From contig NZ_CP076457.1 in the NCBI RefSeq assembly GCF_018866325.1, positions 1,116,001-1,180,000 of the forward strand: 64,000 nt of DNA. The letters are read 5' to 3'. The first letter of the stretch is position 1, and each line of letters begins with the position of its first letter. Made by a program: the position numbers and the translations under genes. Below are positions 51,901 to 60,656 of the stretch, in pieces. The notes under the pieces were generated by a model. The model saw nothing but the letters and a program-made list of their open reading frames with translations, ran no database searches and was not told the DNA's origin. This DNA comes from Streptomyces sp. YPW6 (GTDB taxonomy: Bacteria > Actinomycetota > Actinomycetes > Streptomycetales > Streptomycetaceae).

Positions 51901-52584
51901 TCAGCCGTCGGCCCTCGACCGCCGTCGCCCGTCGGGCAGCCGCACGATCAGGTCCGCCCGGTCACGGCCCCGCTCCACCAGCCGGGCGTTCGCCTCGTCG
52001 GACCGGGCCACCCACTCCTCGGCGTCGCGCCGGAGCCTGCCGTGGTGCACATGCCGGTCGACCAGCCGGCGCACCCGGACCTCGGGGTCGAGATCCAGGA
52101 ACCACACCTCGTCCAGCAGCCCGCGCACCGGGGCCCAGGGGCCGTCGTCGAGCAGCAGGTAGTTGCCCTCGGTGACGACGAGAGGGACGTCCGGCGGGAC
52201 CGGCAGCGACCCCGCGACCGGTTCCTCCAGGGACCGGTCGAAGGCCGGGGCGTAGACCGCGTGCACCGGGTCCGGCGTCCGCAGCCGCCGCAGCAGCGCC
52301 GCGTACCCGGCCGCGTCGAAGGTGTCCGGCGCACCCTTGCGGCCGGCGCGGCCGAGGCGGTCCAGCTCGGCGGCCGCCAGATGGAAGCCGTCCATGGGGA
52401 CGAGGGCGGCGCGTCCGTCCAGGGCCGCGACCAGCCGGTCCGCCAGGGTGGACTTGCCGGCACCGGGCGGGCCCGCGATCCCGAGGATGCGCCGCTGTCC
52501 GGCGCCGGCGAGCGCACGGGCCCGGTCGTTCAGCGCGGCCCGGCCGCCGGTGCTCGTCGCGTCCACGAAGTCCATGCGGCGCAT
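51901..52584 (-). CDS. P-loop nucleoside/uridine-kinase-like protein
   Basis: A 227-residue kinase. Walker A GIAGPPGAGKST (about 35-46), followed by VPMDGFHLAAAELDRLG, a hallmark of the uridine kinase / pantothenate kinase-like group; LVVTEGNYLLLDDGPWAPVRGLLDEVWFLD (in parts) and the RRLVDRHVHHGR lid are also typical. It probably phosphorylates a nucleoside, a sugar or a similar small molecule. No neighbour narrows the substrate. An ATG at 52575 is an alternative start. Confidence 0.85.
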   Translation of the reverse strand: MRRMDFVDATSTGGRAALNDRARALAGAGQRRILGIAGPPGAGKSTLADRLVAALDGRAALVPMDGFHLAAAELDRLGRAGRKGAPDTFDAAGYAALLRRLRTPDPVHAVYAPAFDRSLEEPVAGSLPVPPDVPLVVTEGNYLLLDDGPWAPVRGLLDEVWFLDLDPEVRVRRLVDRHVHHGRLRRDAEEWVARSDEANARLVERGRDRADLIVRLPDGRRRSRADG

Positions 52585-52688
52585 TGTGCCCGGCGGACGG
52601 CGACCGAAGCGTTAGTGTTACGTATAACTTCAACGTCCCGGCTCGCCCGCCCCTCCCCCGCGCCGTTCAGCCTCCCGAAAGGCCGCCC

Positions 52689-53081
52689 ATGTCCCGCATC
52701 GCCCTGGTCACCCTGGTCGTCCGCGACTACGACGAGGCGCTCGCGTTCTACCGCGACGCGCTCGGCTTCGACCTGGTCGAAGACACCGACCGGGGCGACG
52801 GCAGCCGCTGGGTGGTGGTGCGCCCGCGCGGGGCGGCGGACGGCACGGGGCTGCTGCTCGCCCGCGCGAAGGACGCGGCGCAGGGCGCGGCCGTCGGGGC
52901 GCAGACGGGCGGCCGGGTCGGGTTCTTCCTGCACACCGAGGACTTCGCGGCCGACCACGCACGGATGCGCGCGGCCGGGGTGCGCTTCCTGGAGGAGCCG
53001 CGCCACGAGGCGTACGGCTCGGTCGCGGTCTTCGAGGACCTGTACGGCAACCGGTGGGACCTGCTCCAGCCCGCCGTCTGA
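52689..53081 (+). CDS. VOC-family (glyoxalase-fold) protein
   Basis: A 130-residue VOC-fold protein from ATG 52689 (GAAAGG upstream). IALVTLVVRDYDEALAFYRDALGFDLVEDT opens the first beta-alpha-beta-beta unit; GFFLHTEDFAADHARMRAAGVRF and AVFEDLYGNRWDLLQ form the second. Likely a small dimeric enzyme or ligand binder. The 104-bp spacer to the divergent kinase contains the only AT-rich stretch nearby (GTTACGTATAAC, 52617-52628), probably the promoter. Confidence 0.88.
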   Translation: MSRIALVTLVVRDYDEALAFYRDALGFDLVEDTDRGDGSRWVVVRPRGAADGTGLLLARAKDAAQGAAVGAQTGGRVGFFLHTEDFAADHARMRAAGVRFLEEPRHEAYGSVAVFEDLYGNRWDLLQPAV

Positions 53082-53142
53082 GCCGTCGCCATTCGGCCCA
53101 CAGCCGAGGCGCGGCACGACGCCCTCCGACGACCATGAGTGC

Positions 53143-54420
53143 ATGGAGTCGAAGGAGTCCCCGGAGACGGGGAGCGCCGCGCCCGCCGAGCGGCACGCCG
53201 AATGGAACGAGCTGTTCTTCGACCTCGTCGTCGTCGCCGGGGCGGGCCAGCTGGCCCAACTGCTGCACGACGGACCGCATCTGACGGACCTCGCGCTCTA
53301 CACGGTCCTCTACCTGGCCTTCTGGACCACCTGGGCCGGGATCGCCGTCTACGGGGACATCGCGGCCTCCGAAACCCGGCTCCGCACCCTGCTGCTCGCG
53401 ATGTTCGGCATGGCCGTGATGGCCGCCTCCGTGCACACGGTCCGGTCCAGCCACGCGATCGCCTTCGTCGTCGCCTATGTCGCGCTGCGCTGGCAGGCGG
53501 GCCGGGTCTGGCAGCGCGGCAGCATCGTGGTGGACTGGCCGCTGGCCCAGTTCGGGGCGGGGGCCGTGCCCTGGCTCGTCTCGCTCTTCGTGGACACCCC
53601 GCTGCGCTACTGGCTCTGGGCGCTCGGCATCGCGCTGGACATCGTCACCCTGCTCATCTCCACCCGCGAGCGCGCCCTGCGCCGGGCCGGCGAACGCGCC
53701 GCACGCCGCCGCGGCGGCCGCCCGCCGCCGTGCCCCGCGCACGGACCGGTCGCCGGACCGCCCCGGATCGGCGAGTCGCGGATCGACACGGCGCACATGA
53801 GCGAACGGCTCGGCCTGTACGTGATCATCGTGCTGGGCGAGGGCGTCATCCAGATCATCAACGCGGCGTCGGAGCGGGACGCCTGGGACGGACCGCTCGC
53901 CGCCACCGGGCTCGGCGCGTTCGGGCTGCTGGCCTCGATCTGCGCGCTGAGTCTGATCTACGGCACCAACGGCATCCCGCACCTGCGCAGAGGCGCGCTC
54001 GCGCCGAGGCTGGCGATGCTGCTGCACGCCCTGATGACCGGCTTCCTGGTCGCTCTGGCGACCGCACTGGGATCAGCGATCACGCATGTCGACGACGTCC
54101 TGCCCGAGGAGCAGCACTGGCTGCTGTGCGGGGCGATGGCCGGGTACTTCGCGGCCGGCCTGGTGGCGGCGCTGCCGCTCGCGGACCGGTCCGACCGGCT
54201 CTGGCTCCTGGGCTGGGCACTGCCCTGCCTGACGGTCTCGGTCGCGCTGGCCCCGCTCGGCGTGGAGCTGCCGGCCTGGGTGACGATCTGGATCCTGGTG
54301 GCGCTGGTCTGCTGGCAGATCGCCTACGACCCGGGGCGGCCGGCCGGGGCGGCGGCAGGGCGCGGGTGGCAGGGGTTCCGGCGAACCGTACCCGGGGGGC
54401 GCCGGAACGGGGGCGCCTGA
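53143..54420 (+). CDS. Low-temperature-requirement A (LtrA) family membrane protein
   Basis: A 425-residue membrane protein from ATG 53143. The family signature HAEWNELFFDLVVVAGAGQLA is at residues about 18-40, followed by about ten hydrophobic segments. A cytoplasmic loop with Arg/Gly-rich sequence follows TRERALRRAGERAARRR. The second hallmark, SERLGLYVIIVLGEGVIQI, is at about 222-240. LtrA proteins occur widely in bacteria; the role (first noticed for cold growth of Listeria) is not understood. Confidence 0.9.
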   Translation: MESKESPETGSAAPAERHAEWNELFFDLVVVAGAGQLAQLLHDGPHLTDLALYTVLYLAFWTTWAGIAVYGDIAASETRLRTLLLAMFGMAVMAASVHTVRSSHAIAFVVAYVALRWQAGRVWQRGSIVVDWPLAQFGAGAVPWLVSLFVDTPLRYWLWALGIALDIVTLLISTRERALRRAGERAARRRGGRPPPCPAHGPVAGPPRIGESRIDTAHMSERLGLYVIIVLGEGVIQIINAASERDAWDGPLAATGLGAFGLLASICALSLIYGTNGIPHLRRGALAPRLAMLLHALMTGFLVALATALGSAITHVDDVLPEEQHWLLCGAMAGYFAAGLVAALPLADRSDRLWLLGWALPCLTVSVALAPLGVELPAWVTIWILVALVCWQIAYDPGRPAGAAAGRGWQGFRRTVPGGRRNGGA

Positions 54421-54652
54421 ACGGGGGCGCAGGTCCCGGGGCACGGGTGCCGGTGGCACGGGTGCCGGTCAACCGTCCCAGGGGCCTCCTGGCCGGTGGC
54501 GCGGGCCCCCGTGGTGCGGGGCAAGCCCCCGGGGGACAGGCCGCCCGGGACAGACCTCAGGACGGACCGCCCGGAGCCGAGCCAGAAGGGCAGGCCGCCG
54601 ACGTACAGGCCTCGGGCCGGACCACCCCCGGCCGAGGCCCGCGGCTCTCGGG
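54421..54652. repeat. Spacer with 15-bp tandem GGCACGGGTGCCGGT
   Basis: Between convergent LtrA and LysR genes. GGCACGGGTGCCGGT occurs twice in tandem (54440 and 54455), each unit containing a small GGCAC/GTGCC palindrome. The rest is GC-rich with CCGCCCGG-type phrases and no gene. Confidence 0.55.
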
Positions 54653-55579
54653 TCACGACCGGGCGGCCAGGCCCGCTTCGCGCAGGGCCACCGTCTCCAT
54701 CGCGTCCAGCACCGGCCGGATCAGCGGATGCCTCTCCGCCCCCTGGCGCACGGCGGCGAAGACCCGGCGGGTGGGGGCGCTGCCCTCGACCGGGCGGACG
54801 ACCACCCCGGTCAGCTCCATCCCGCGCAGCGCGGAGCGGGGCACCAGGGCCACTCCGGCGTCGGCCCCGGCCAGGGCGACCACCGCGTGGAAGTCGTCCG
54901 ACGAGTGGTCCAGGCGCGGGGCGAAACCGGCGTACTCGCAGGCCAGGACCACCACGTCATGGCAGGGGTTGCCCGGGTACGGCCCGATCCACGGGTCCTT
55001 CGCCAGGTCCGCGACGGCGACCTGGTCCTGGTCGGCGAGGCGGTGGCCCACCGGGAGCACGGCGTCGAACGGCTCCGAGTACAGCGGGACGCGGGTGAGC
55101 CTGCGGTCGTCCTCGGCCGGCGCGCCCCGGTATTCGACGGCGACCGCCACATCCACCTGCCGGTCCAGCACCATCGGCACGCTCGCGTCGCCCTCCGCGT
55201 CCTGGACCTTGACCCGGATGCCGGGCGCGGTGCGGGCCAGCTCGGTGAGGGCGGGGGCGAGGACGAGGCCGATGCCGGTGGCGAACGCGGCGACCGTGAC
55301 CGTACCGGCGACGCCCGCGCTGTAGTCGGCCAGCTCCGCCTCGGCCCGCTCCAGCTGGGCGAGGACCAGGTTGGCGTGGCTCAGCAGGATCTCCCCGGCG
55401 GCGGTGAGCCGGGCCCCGCGCGATCCGCGTTCGACGAGGCGGTGGCCGGTCTCCTGCTCCAGGGCGGCGAGCTGCTGGGAGACGGCGGAGGGGGTCAGGT
55501 ACAACGCGGCGGCGGCCGCGGTCACCGTGCGGTGGTCGGCCACCGCACGGAGGATTCGCAGCCGCCGCGCATCGATCAT
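54653..55579 (-). CDS. LysR-family transcriptional regulator
   Basis: A 308-residue LysR regulator from ATG 55579. Helix-turn-helix at residues about 4-60 (RRLRILRAVADHRTVTAAAAALYLTPSAVSQQLAALEQETG in parts), then the effector domain with AFATGIGLVLAPALTELA. It lies 93 bp downstream of kbl on the same strand, so it could be transcribed from the tdh-kbl promoter or from its own. Regulation of threonine catabolism is possible but not demonstrated. Confidence 0.92.
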   Translation of the reverse strand: MIDARRLRILRAVADHRTVTAAAAALYLTPSAVSQQLAALEQETGHRLVERGSRGARLTAAGEILLSHANLVLAQLERAEAELADYSAGVAGTVTVAAFATGIGLVLAPALTELARTAPGIRVKVQDAEGDASVPMVLDRQVDVAVAVEYRGAPAEDDRRLTRVPLYSEPFDAVLPVGHRLADQDQVAVADLAKDPWIGPYPGNPCHDVVVLACEYAGFAPRLDHSSDDFHAVVALAGADAGVALVPRSALRGMELTGVVVRPVEGSAPTRRVFAAVRQGAERHPLIRPVLDAMETVALREAGLAARS

Positions 55580-55672
55580 GTGCCCATTGTCCCAGGTGGC
55601 GGCGGAACCACCGACCCGGTCAGGCGCGAGCGCCGACCGGGTCGGGCGGGTCCGGGGCCCCGGGCGGGCCGG

Positions 55673-56875
55673 TCAGGCGCCTTCCGCCTCCAGGGCGGCC
55701 CGCGCGTCGACGAACGCGTCCACGGCACGGTTCACGTCGGCGGCGGAGTGCGCGGCCGAGAGCTGGACCCGGATGCGGGCCGCGCCCTGCGGCACGACGG
55801 GGTACGAGAAGCCGATCACGTACACACCGCGCTCCAGGAGCAGTTCCGCCATGCGGCCCGCCTGGCCGGCGTCGCCGATCATCACGGGGGCGATGGCGTG
55901 GTCGCCGGGCAGGATGTCGAAGCCCTCCGCGGTCATCCGGGTACGGAAGAGCTCGGTGTTCGCGGCGAGCTGCTCGCGCAGGTCCCCGGCGGACTCCAGC
56001 AGGTCGATGACCTTGAGGGAGGCCGCGGCGATGACCGGGGCGAGGGTGTTGGAGAAGAGGTACGGGCGCGAGCGCTGGCGCAGCAGGGCGACGATCTCCG
56101 CGCGGGCCGCGACGTAACCGCCGGAGGCTCCGCCGAGCGCCTTGCCGAGGGTGCCGGTGATGATGTCGACCCGGTCCATCACGCCGTGCAGTTCGGGGGT
56201 GCCGCGGCCGCCGGGGCCGACGAAGCCGACGGCGTGGGAGTCGTCGACCATGACCATGGCGTCGTAGCGGTCGGCCAAGTCGCAGATCTCCTGGAGCGGG
56301 GCGACGTACCCGTCCATGGAGAAGACGCCGTCGGTGACGATGAGGCGGCGGCGCGCCCCGGAGGCCTCCTTGAGCTGCGTCTCCAGCTCGGCCATGTCGC
56401 GGTTGGCGTAGCGGTGGCGCTTGGCCTTGGAGAGCCGGATGCCGTCGATGATCGAGGCGTGGTTGAGGGCGTCGGAGATGACCGCGTCCTCGGGGCCGAG
56501 CAGGGTCTCGAAGACTCCTCCGTTGGCGTCGAAGCAGGAGGAGTAGAGGATCGTGTCCTCCTGGCCGAGGAAGGCCGAGAGCCGCTGCTCCAGCTCCTTG
56601 TGGACCTCCTGGGTGCCGCAGATGAACCGGACCGAGGCCATGCCGTAGCCCCAGCGGTCGAGCGCCTCGTGGGCGGCGGCGACGACCTCGGGGTGGTCGG
56701 CGAGGCCGAGGTAGTTGTTGGCGCAGAAGTTGAGGACCTCGCCGGGGCGGCCGCCGGAGGTGACCTCGACGGTCGCGGACTGCGGGGTGCCGATCACGCG
56801 CTCGGGCTTGTGCAGCCCGGCGGCGCGGATCTCGTCGAGGGTGGTGCGCAGATCGTCGCGTACGGAGTCGAACAT
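55673..56875 (-). CDS. kbl: Glycine C-acetyltransferase (2-amino-3-ketobutyrate CoA ligase)
   Basis: A 400-residue PLP enzyme from ATG 56875 (AAGGAA upstream). It splits 2-amino-3-oxobutyrate with CoA into glycine and acetyl-CoA. Segments [49 protein letters not shown] and [12 protein letters not shown] are typical of alpha-oxoamine synthases; the PLP Lys is in [13 protein letters not shown] (about 243). Tdh, 70 bp upstream in the same direction, makes its unstable substrate, so the pair converts threonine to glycine. Confidence 0.95.
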   Translation of the reverse strand: MFDSVRDDLRTTLDEIRAAGLHKPERVIGTPQSATVEVTSGGRPGEVLNFCANNYLGLADHPEVVAAAHEALDRWGYGMASVRFICGTQEVHKELEQRLSAFLGQEDTILYSSCFDANGGVFETLLGPEDAVISDALNHASIIDGIRLSKAKRHRYANRDMAELETQLKEASGARRRLIVTDGVFSMDGYVAPLQEICDLADRYDAMVMVDDSHAVGFVGPGGRGTPELHGVMDRVDIITGTLGKALGGASGGYVAARAEIVALLRQRSRPYLFSNTLAPVIAAASLKVIDLLESAGDLREQLAANTELFRTRMTAEGFDILPGDHAIAPVMIGDAGQAGRMAELLLERGVYVIGFSYPVVPQGAARIRVQLSAAHSAADVNRAVDAFVDARAALEAEGA

Positions 56876-56945
56876 GCGGATTCCTTAAGAGATCAGGTAA
56901 CGGACCAGGAGATCAGGTGGCAGACCGGTGGAGGCGCCGGGCGCG

Positions 56946-57974
56946 TCAGGCGGTCCAGTCGAGGATGACCTTGCCGCCGAGGCCGCTCGCCGCGTCGTCG
57001 AAGGCCGCCTCGAAGTCACGGAAGCCGTACCTGCCGGTGATCACGGGGCTGAGGTCGAGGCCGCCCTCCAGCAGGACGGACATGGCGTACCAGGTCTCGT
57101 ACATCTCACGGCCGTAGATGCCCTTGACGGTGATCATCGAGGTGACGATGCGGGCCCAGTCGACGGCGAACTCCTCGGCGGGCAGGCCGAGCATGGCGAT
57201 CCGGCCGCCGTGCGTCATGTTCGCGACCATGTCGCGCATCGCCTCGGGGCGGCCGGACATCTCCAGGCCGATGTCGAAGCCCTCGCGCAGGCCGAGTTCG
57301 CGCTGCCCGTCCGCGATGGTGTTCTCCGCGACGTTCAGGGCGAGGCTGACGCCGACCTTGCGGGCGAGGGCGAGACGGGCCTCGCTGACGTCGGTGATGA
57401 CGACGTTGCGGGCGCCGGCGTGCTGGGCGACGGCGGCGGCCATGATGCCGATCGGGCCCGCGCCGGTGATCAGGACGTCCTCGCCGACCAGCGGGAAGGA
57501 GAGCGCGGTGTGCACGGCGTTGCCGAACGGGTCGAAGATCGCCGCGATGTCGAGGTCGACGGGGACCCGGTGCACCCATACGTTCGAGGCGGGCAGGACC
57601 ACGTACTCCGCGAACGCCCCGTCCCGCCCGACGCCGAGGCCGACGGTGGAGCGGCAGAGGTGGCGGCGGCCGGCGAGGCAGTTGCGGCACTTGCCGCAGA
57701 CGAGGTGTCCCTCGCCGCTGACCAGGTCGCCGGTGGCGATGTCGGCGACGTCGGAGCCGGTCGCGGCGACCTCACCGACGAACTCGTGGCCGAGGACCAG
57801 CGGGGTGGTGACCGCCTGCTGGGCCCAGCCGTCGTACGCGCGGATGTGCAGGTCGGTGCCGCAGATACCGGTGCGCAGGACCTTGATCAGGACGTCGTTG
57901 GGGCCGTACTCCGGCTCCGGCACGTCCATCAGCCACAGTCCGGGTTCGGCCTTCTGCTTGACGAGTGCCTTCAC
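56946..57974 (-). CDS. tdh: L-threonine 3-dehydrogenase
   Basis: A 342-residue zinc-dependent MDR dehydrogenase from GTG 57974 (GGGAG upstream). It oxidises threonine to 2-amino-3-oxobutyrate with NAD. Catalytic zinc residues in [10 protein letters not shown] and GHEFVGEV; structural zinc Cys in [18 protein letters not shown]-binding [40 protein letters not shown] (in parts) matches threonine dehydrogenases closely. It is followed by kbl. A long GC hairpin lies in the leader region upstream. Confidence 0.95.
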   Translation of the reverse strand: MKALVKQKAEPGLWLMDVPEPEYGPNDVLIKVLRTGICGTDLHIRAYDGWAQQAVTTPLVLGHEFVGEVAATGSDVADIATGDLVSGEGHLVCGKCRNCLAGRRHLCRSTVGLGVGRDGAFAEYVVLPASNVWVHRVPVDLDIAAIFDPFGNAVHTALSFPLVGEDVLITGAGPIGIMAAAVAQHAGARNVVITDVSEARLALARKVGVSLALNVAENTIADGQRELGLREGFDIGLEMSGRPEAMRDMVANMTHGGRIAMLGLPAEEFAVDWARIVTSMITVKGIYGREMYETWYAMSVLLEGGLDLSPVITGRYGFRDFEAAFDDAASGLGGKVILDWTA

Positions 57975-58010
57975 GGCGGTGGCTCCCTGACGTCGGTACG
58001 CGAGTGAATA

Positions 58011-58052
58011 CCCCGGGCCGCGGGGCATGTCGGAGGACCCTGCGGCCCGGGG
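58011..58052 (-). promoter_or_regulatory. Long hairpin in the tdh leader region
   Basis: CCCCGGGCCGCGGGG pairs with CCCTGCGGCCCGGGG (one mismatch in 15) around a 12-nt loop, 37-78 bp before the tdh start. It is either a terminator of the upstream kinase operon, which ends 177 bp away, or a leader structure controlling tdh-kbl. A second small hairpin with CCCCC/GGGGG arms is at about 58066-58084. Confidence 0.45.
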
Positions 58053-58228
58053 TGGTCTTGGGTGTCACCCCCCATGGTGGGGGTTCGGCGGGACGGGACG
58101 GAGCATCTCGGAAAGCTCCACGCGCCGTCCCCGGCCGTCACCGAAAAGGCTGCCGTACGGACGGGTCCCCGGTCCATCGAGGATTTCTTAAGCGCCGCCG
58201 CAGAAGATCTTCACACCTGGCCGGGGCT

Positions 58229-60655
58229 TCACCGACCGCTGCCGCCGGACGCCTCCCGGACCTCCCGGAACGGGCCGAGGAAGCGGGGGCGGCCCTGCTC
58301 GATCCGGTACAGGAAGATCCCGTTGTCGTACCGCACCTGGCGGATGGACGGACGGAAGGCGAGCCGACGCACGATCCCCCGGTGCTCGGTGCGCAGGAGC
58401 CGCCGAGCCATGCCGCCGCGGATCTCCCACGGACCGCCGGTGGTCGCGGCGGCACGGGCGATGAGGCCGACCGCGTCGTACGCCTCGGCGGCCCAGGTCG
58501 CCGGGGGTGCGCCGAAGCGTTCGCGGTGGGCGGCGGTGAACGCCCCGGCCGACGGGAGGGCCTCGGGGTCGGCGTAGGCCTCGGCGAAGACCCAGCCGTC
58601 GGCAGCCTCCCCCGCCTCGTCGAGGAAGGCGGGCCCCAGGGCGGGTCCGGCGGCGACCCGGCCGCCGGTGTAGCCCTCGCGGGCCAGTGCGGTGGCCAGG
58701 CGGGCGGCCCGGGTCGCGTCGCCGCCGGCGAACACCACGGCGTCCGCGCGGCCTGCCACGGCCTTGCGGGCGGTCGCGGCGAAGCCCGCGTCGCCCGGTG
58801 GCAGAACGTGTTCGGCGAGGGTGACGCCGGCGGGCGGGGTGTTGCGGAACCCGCTGCCCAGCTCTCCTGCGAGGCGGGCGCCGCCCCCGTCCTCGACGAG
58901 GAGGACGGGGGCGGCGGGACGCGTGTGGGCGACGTAGCCGATGAGGCCCGGGGTGAGCATGCGGTCGTACGGCCGGGTCACGCACAGGTGGGCGGCCGTC
59001 CCGGACGCCGTCGTGGAGCCCGCCGCGACGACGACGAGGGCGAGCTGTGCCTCGGCGTACCGCTGCACGACGTCGGCCGCGAGTACGGCGCCGGTCGGCC
59101 CGATCGTGGCGATGAGGCCGGGGGCTGCCCCCAGCCGGCCGGCCGCCCGAAGCGCCCGGTCCGGGTCCCCCGCGTCGTCCTCGGTCCGCAGGGCGAGGCG
59201 GAACGTCGTCCCGGCGCGGGCGTTGTGATCGGCGATCGCGAGCAGGACGCCGCGCCGGTGCGCGATGCCGGTGCCCCGGCCGGGCCCGCTGAGGTCGGCC
59301 TGGAGCCCGATCGTGTACGTGGGCGGTGCGCCGGCGCCCGGCCCGGCCCCGCCGGACCGCCGCCCGGCGAGCCACGCCGCGCCGGCGCCACCGGTGACCA
59401 CGACGGCCGCGGCACCGCCCGCGATCAGGAACCTGCGCCGGGCGAGCCCCGCCGCCGGCCGTGCCGCCTCCTCGTCGGGCGGGGGGAAGGTGACGGGCGG
59501 CGGCGGCTCGGGGTCCGGCAAGGCGAGTGCCGCCGCGGAACGCTCGGCGACCAGCGCGGCGAGCCCGGGGGGTGCGAGCCAGGGCACCGAGGGCGTCGCG
59601 GTCTCCGCCTCCGGGAGCGGAGCGGTCTCCGGCTCCGAGGGCGTCGCGGTCTCCGCCTCGGGGGGCGGAGCGACCTCCGGCTCCAGGGGCGGAACGGTCT
59701 CCCGCTCCGGGGGCGGAGCCCGGTCCGGGGCACGCTCGGCACCCCCGCCCCCAGCCCTCCCCGGAGGGGCCTCGGCACCCCGCCGGTCCGGAGACGGGCG
59801 CCCAGCGCCATCGCCACCCCCGCCCGGAGCGGCCTCGGCTCCCCCGCCCGTAGCCCCGGCCCTCACCAGGTCGTCGCCGATCCGCCCCGCCGTCGGCCGG
59901 GCCTCCGGGTCCTTGCTCAGGCAGGCGGTGATCAGGGACAGCAGTTCGGGCGGCACCCCCGTCAGGTCCGGCTCCTCGTGGACCGTGCGGAACAGGACAC
60001 CGGCCGCGCCCCCCTCCCCGAACGGCCGCCGGCCCGTCGTCGCGTACGCCAGCACGCAGCCGAGCGAGAAGACGTCGCACGGCGGGCCGACCGGGCCGGC
60101 CACCGCCTGTTCGGGGGCGAGGTAGCCGGGCGTGCCGATCACCGCGTCGGTGGCGGTGAGCGCGGTGGCGCCCTCGTGCCGGGCGATCCCGAAGTCGATG
60201 AGGCGCGGGCCGTCGAGGGCGAGGAGCACATTGCCGGGTTTCACGTCGCGGTGGACCAGCCCGGCCTCGTGGACCGCGACGAGGGCCTCCGCGAGCCGGC
60301 ACCCGAGCGCCCGGACGGTGATGGTCGGCAGGGGGCCGCCGGCCGCCACCACCTGGGCCAGGGAGGGCCCGGGGACGAACGCGGTGGCCAGCCACGGCTC
60401 GCGGGCCTCGGTGTCCGCGCCGAGCACCGGGACCACCCACGGACCCTCGACCCGGCCCGCCGCCCCGGCCTCGCGCCGGAAGCGGGTACGGAACCCCGGG
60501 TCGGCGGCGTGTTCGGCCCGGATCACCTTGACCGCGGCGAGCGCCCCGCCCGGCGAGCGTGCCAGGTAGACCACTCCCATACCGCCGGCGCCGAGCCGGG
60601 CGAGGGTGCGATGGGGGCCGACGGTGCGGGGGTCCTCCCGGGTGAGGGGCCGCAC
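58229..60655 (-). CDS. Membrane Ser/Thr kinase fused to an extracellular LivK-type binding domain (second)
   Basis: An 808-residue protein from GTG 60655, one base after the stop of the previous gene. Kinase domain 12 to about 270: LGAGGMGVVY, ALAAVKVI, VHRDVKPGNVLL, LIDFGIA, GTPGYLAPEQA, DVFSLGCVLAY. Then a Pro/Glu-rich cytoplasmic linker (about 275-390, with repeated PEAETATPSEPETAP phrases), a membrane span after GLARRRFLIAGGAAAVVVTGG (about 410-430), and an extracellular type I periplasmic-binding domain (TIGLQADLSGPGRGTGIAHRRGVLLAIADHNARAG in parts; ATIGPTGAVLAADVVQ). This is the known bifunctional kinase/ABC-substrate-binding architecture; the ligand is probably an amino acid or similar small molecule. 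It works next to a paralogue. Confidence 0.92.
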   Translation of the reverse strand: MRPLTREDPRTVGPHRTLARLGAGGMGVVYLARSPGGALAAVKVIRAEHAADPGFRTRFRREAGAAGRVEGPWVVPVLGADTEAREPWLATAFVPGPSLAQVVAAGGPLPTITVRALGCRLAEALVAVHEAGLVHRDVKPGNVLLALDGPRLIDFGIARHEGATALTATDAVIGTPGYLAPEQAVAGPVGPPCDVFSLGCVLAYATTGRRPFGEGGAAGVLFRTVHEEPDLTGVPPELLSLITACLSKDPEARPTAGRIGDDLVRAGATGGGAEAAPGGGGDGAGRPSPDRRGAEAPPGRAGGGGAERAPDRAPPPERETVPPLEPEVAPPPEAETATPSEPETAPLPEAETATPSVPWLAPPGLAALVAERSAAALALPDPEPPPPVTFPPPDEEAARPAAGLARRRFLIAGGAAAVVVTGGAGAAWLAGRRSGGAGPGAGAPPTYTIGLQADLSGPGRGTGIAHRRGVLLAIADHNARAGTTFRLALRTEDDAGDPDRALRAAGRLGAAPGLIATIGPTGAVLAADVVQRYAEAQLALVVVAAGSTTASGTAAHLCVTRPYDRMLTPGLIGYVAHTRPAAPVLLVEDGGGARLAGELGSGFRNTPPAGVTLAEHVLPPGDAGFAATARKAVAGRADAVVFAGGDATRAARLATALAREGYTGGRVAAGPALGPAFLDEAGEAADGWVFAEAYADPEALPSAGAFTAAHRERFGAPPATWAAEAYDAVGLIARAAATTGGPWEIRGGMARRLLRTEHRGIVRRLAFRPSIRQVRYDNGIFLYRIEQGRPRFLGPFREVREASGGSGR

Positions 60656-60656
60656 G

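Noticed and set aside
50506..54420. A very long open frame on the plus strand through the peptidase, spacer and kinase genes
   Set aside because: Only its last part, from ATG 53143, is a real gene (LtrA). The rest is antisense to well-supported genes and Gly/Arg/Pro-rich without domains, a usual effect of high GC.
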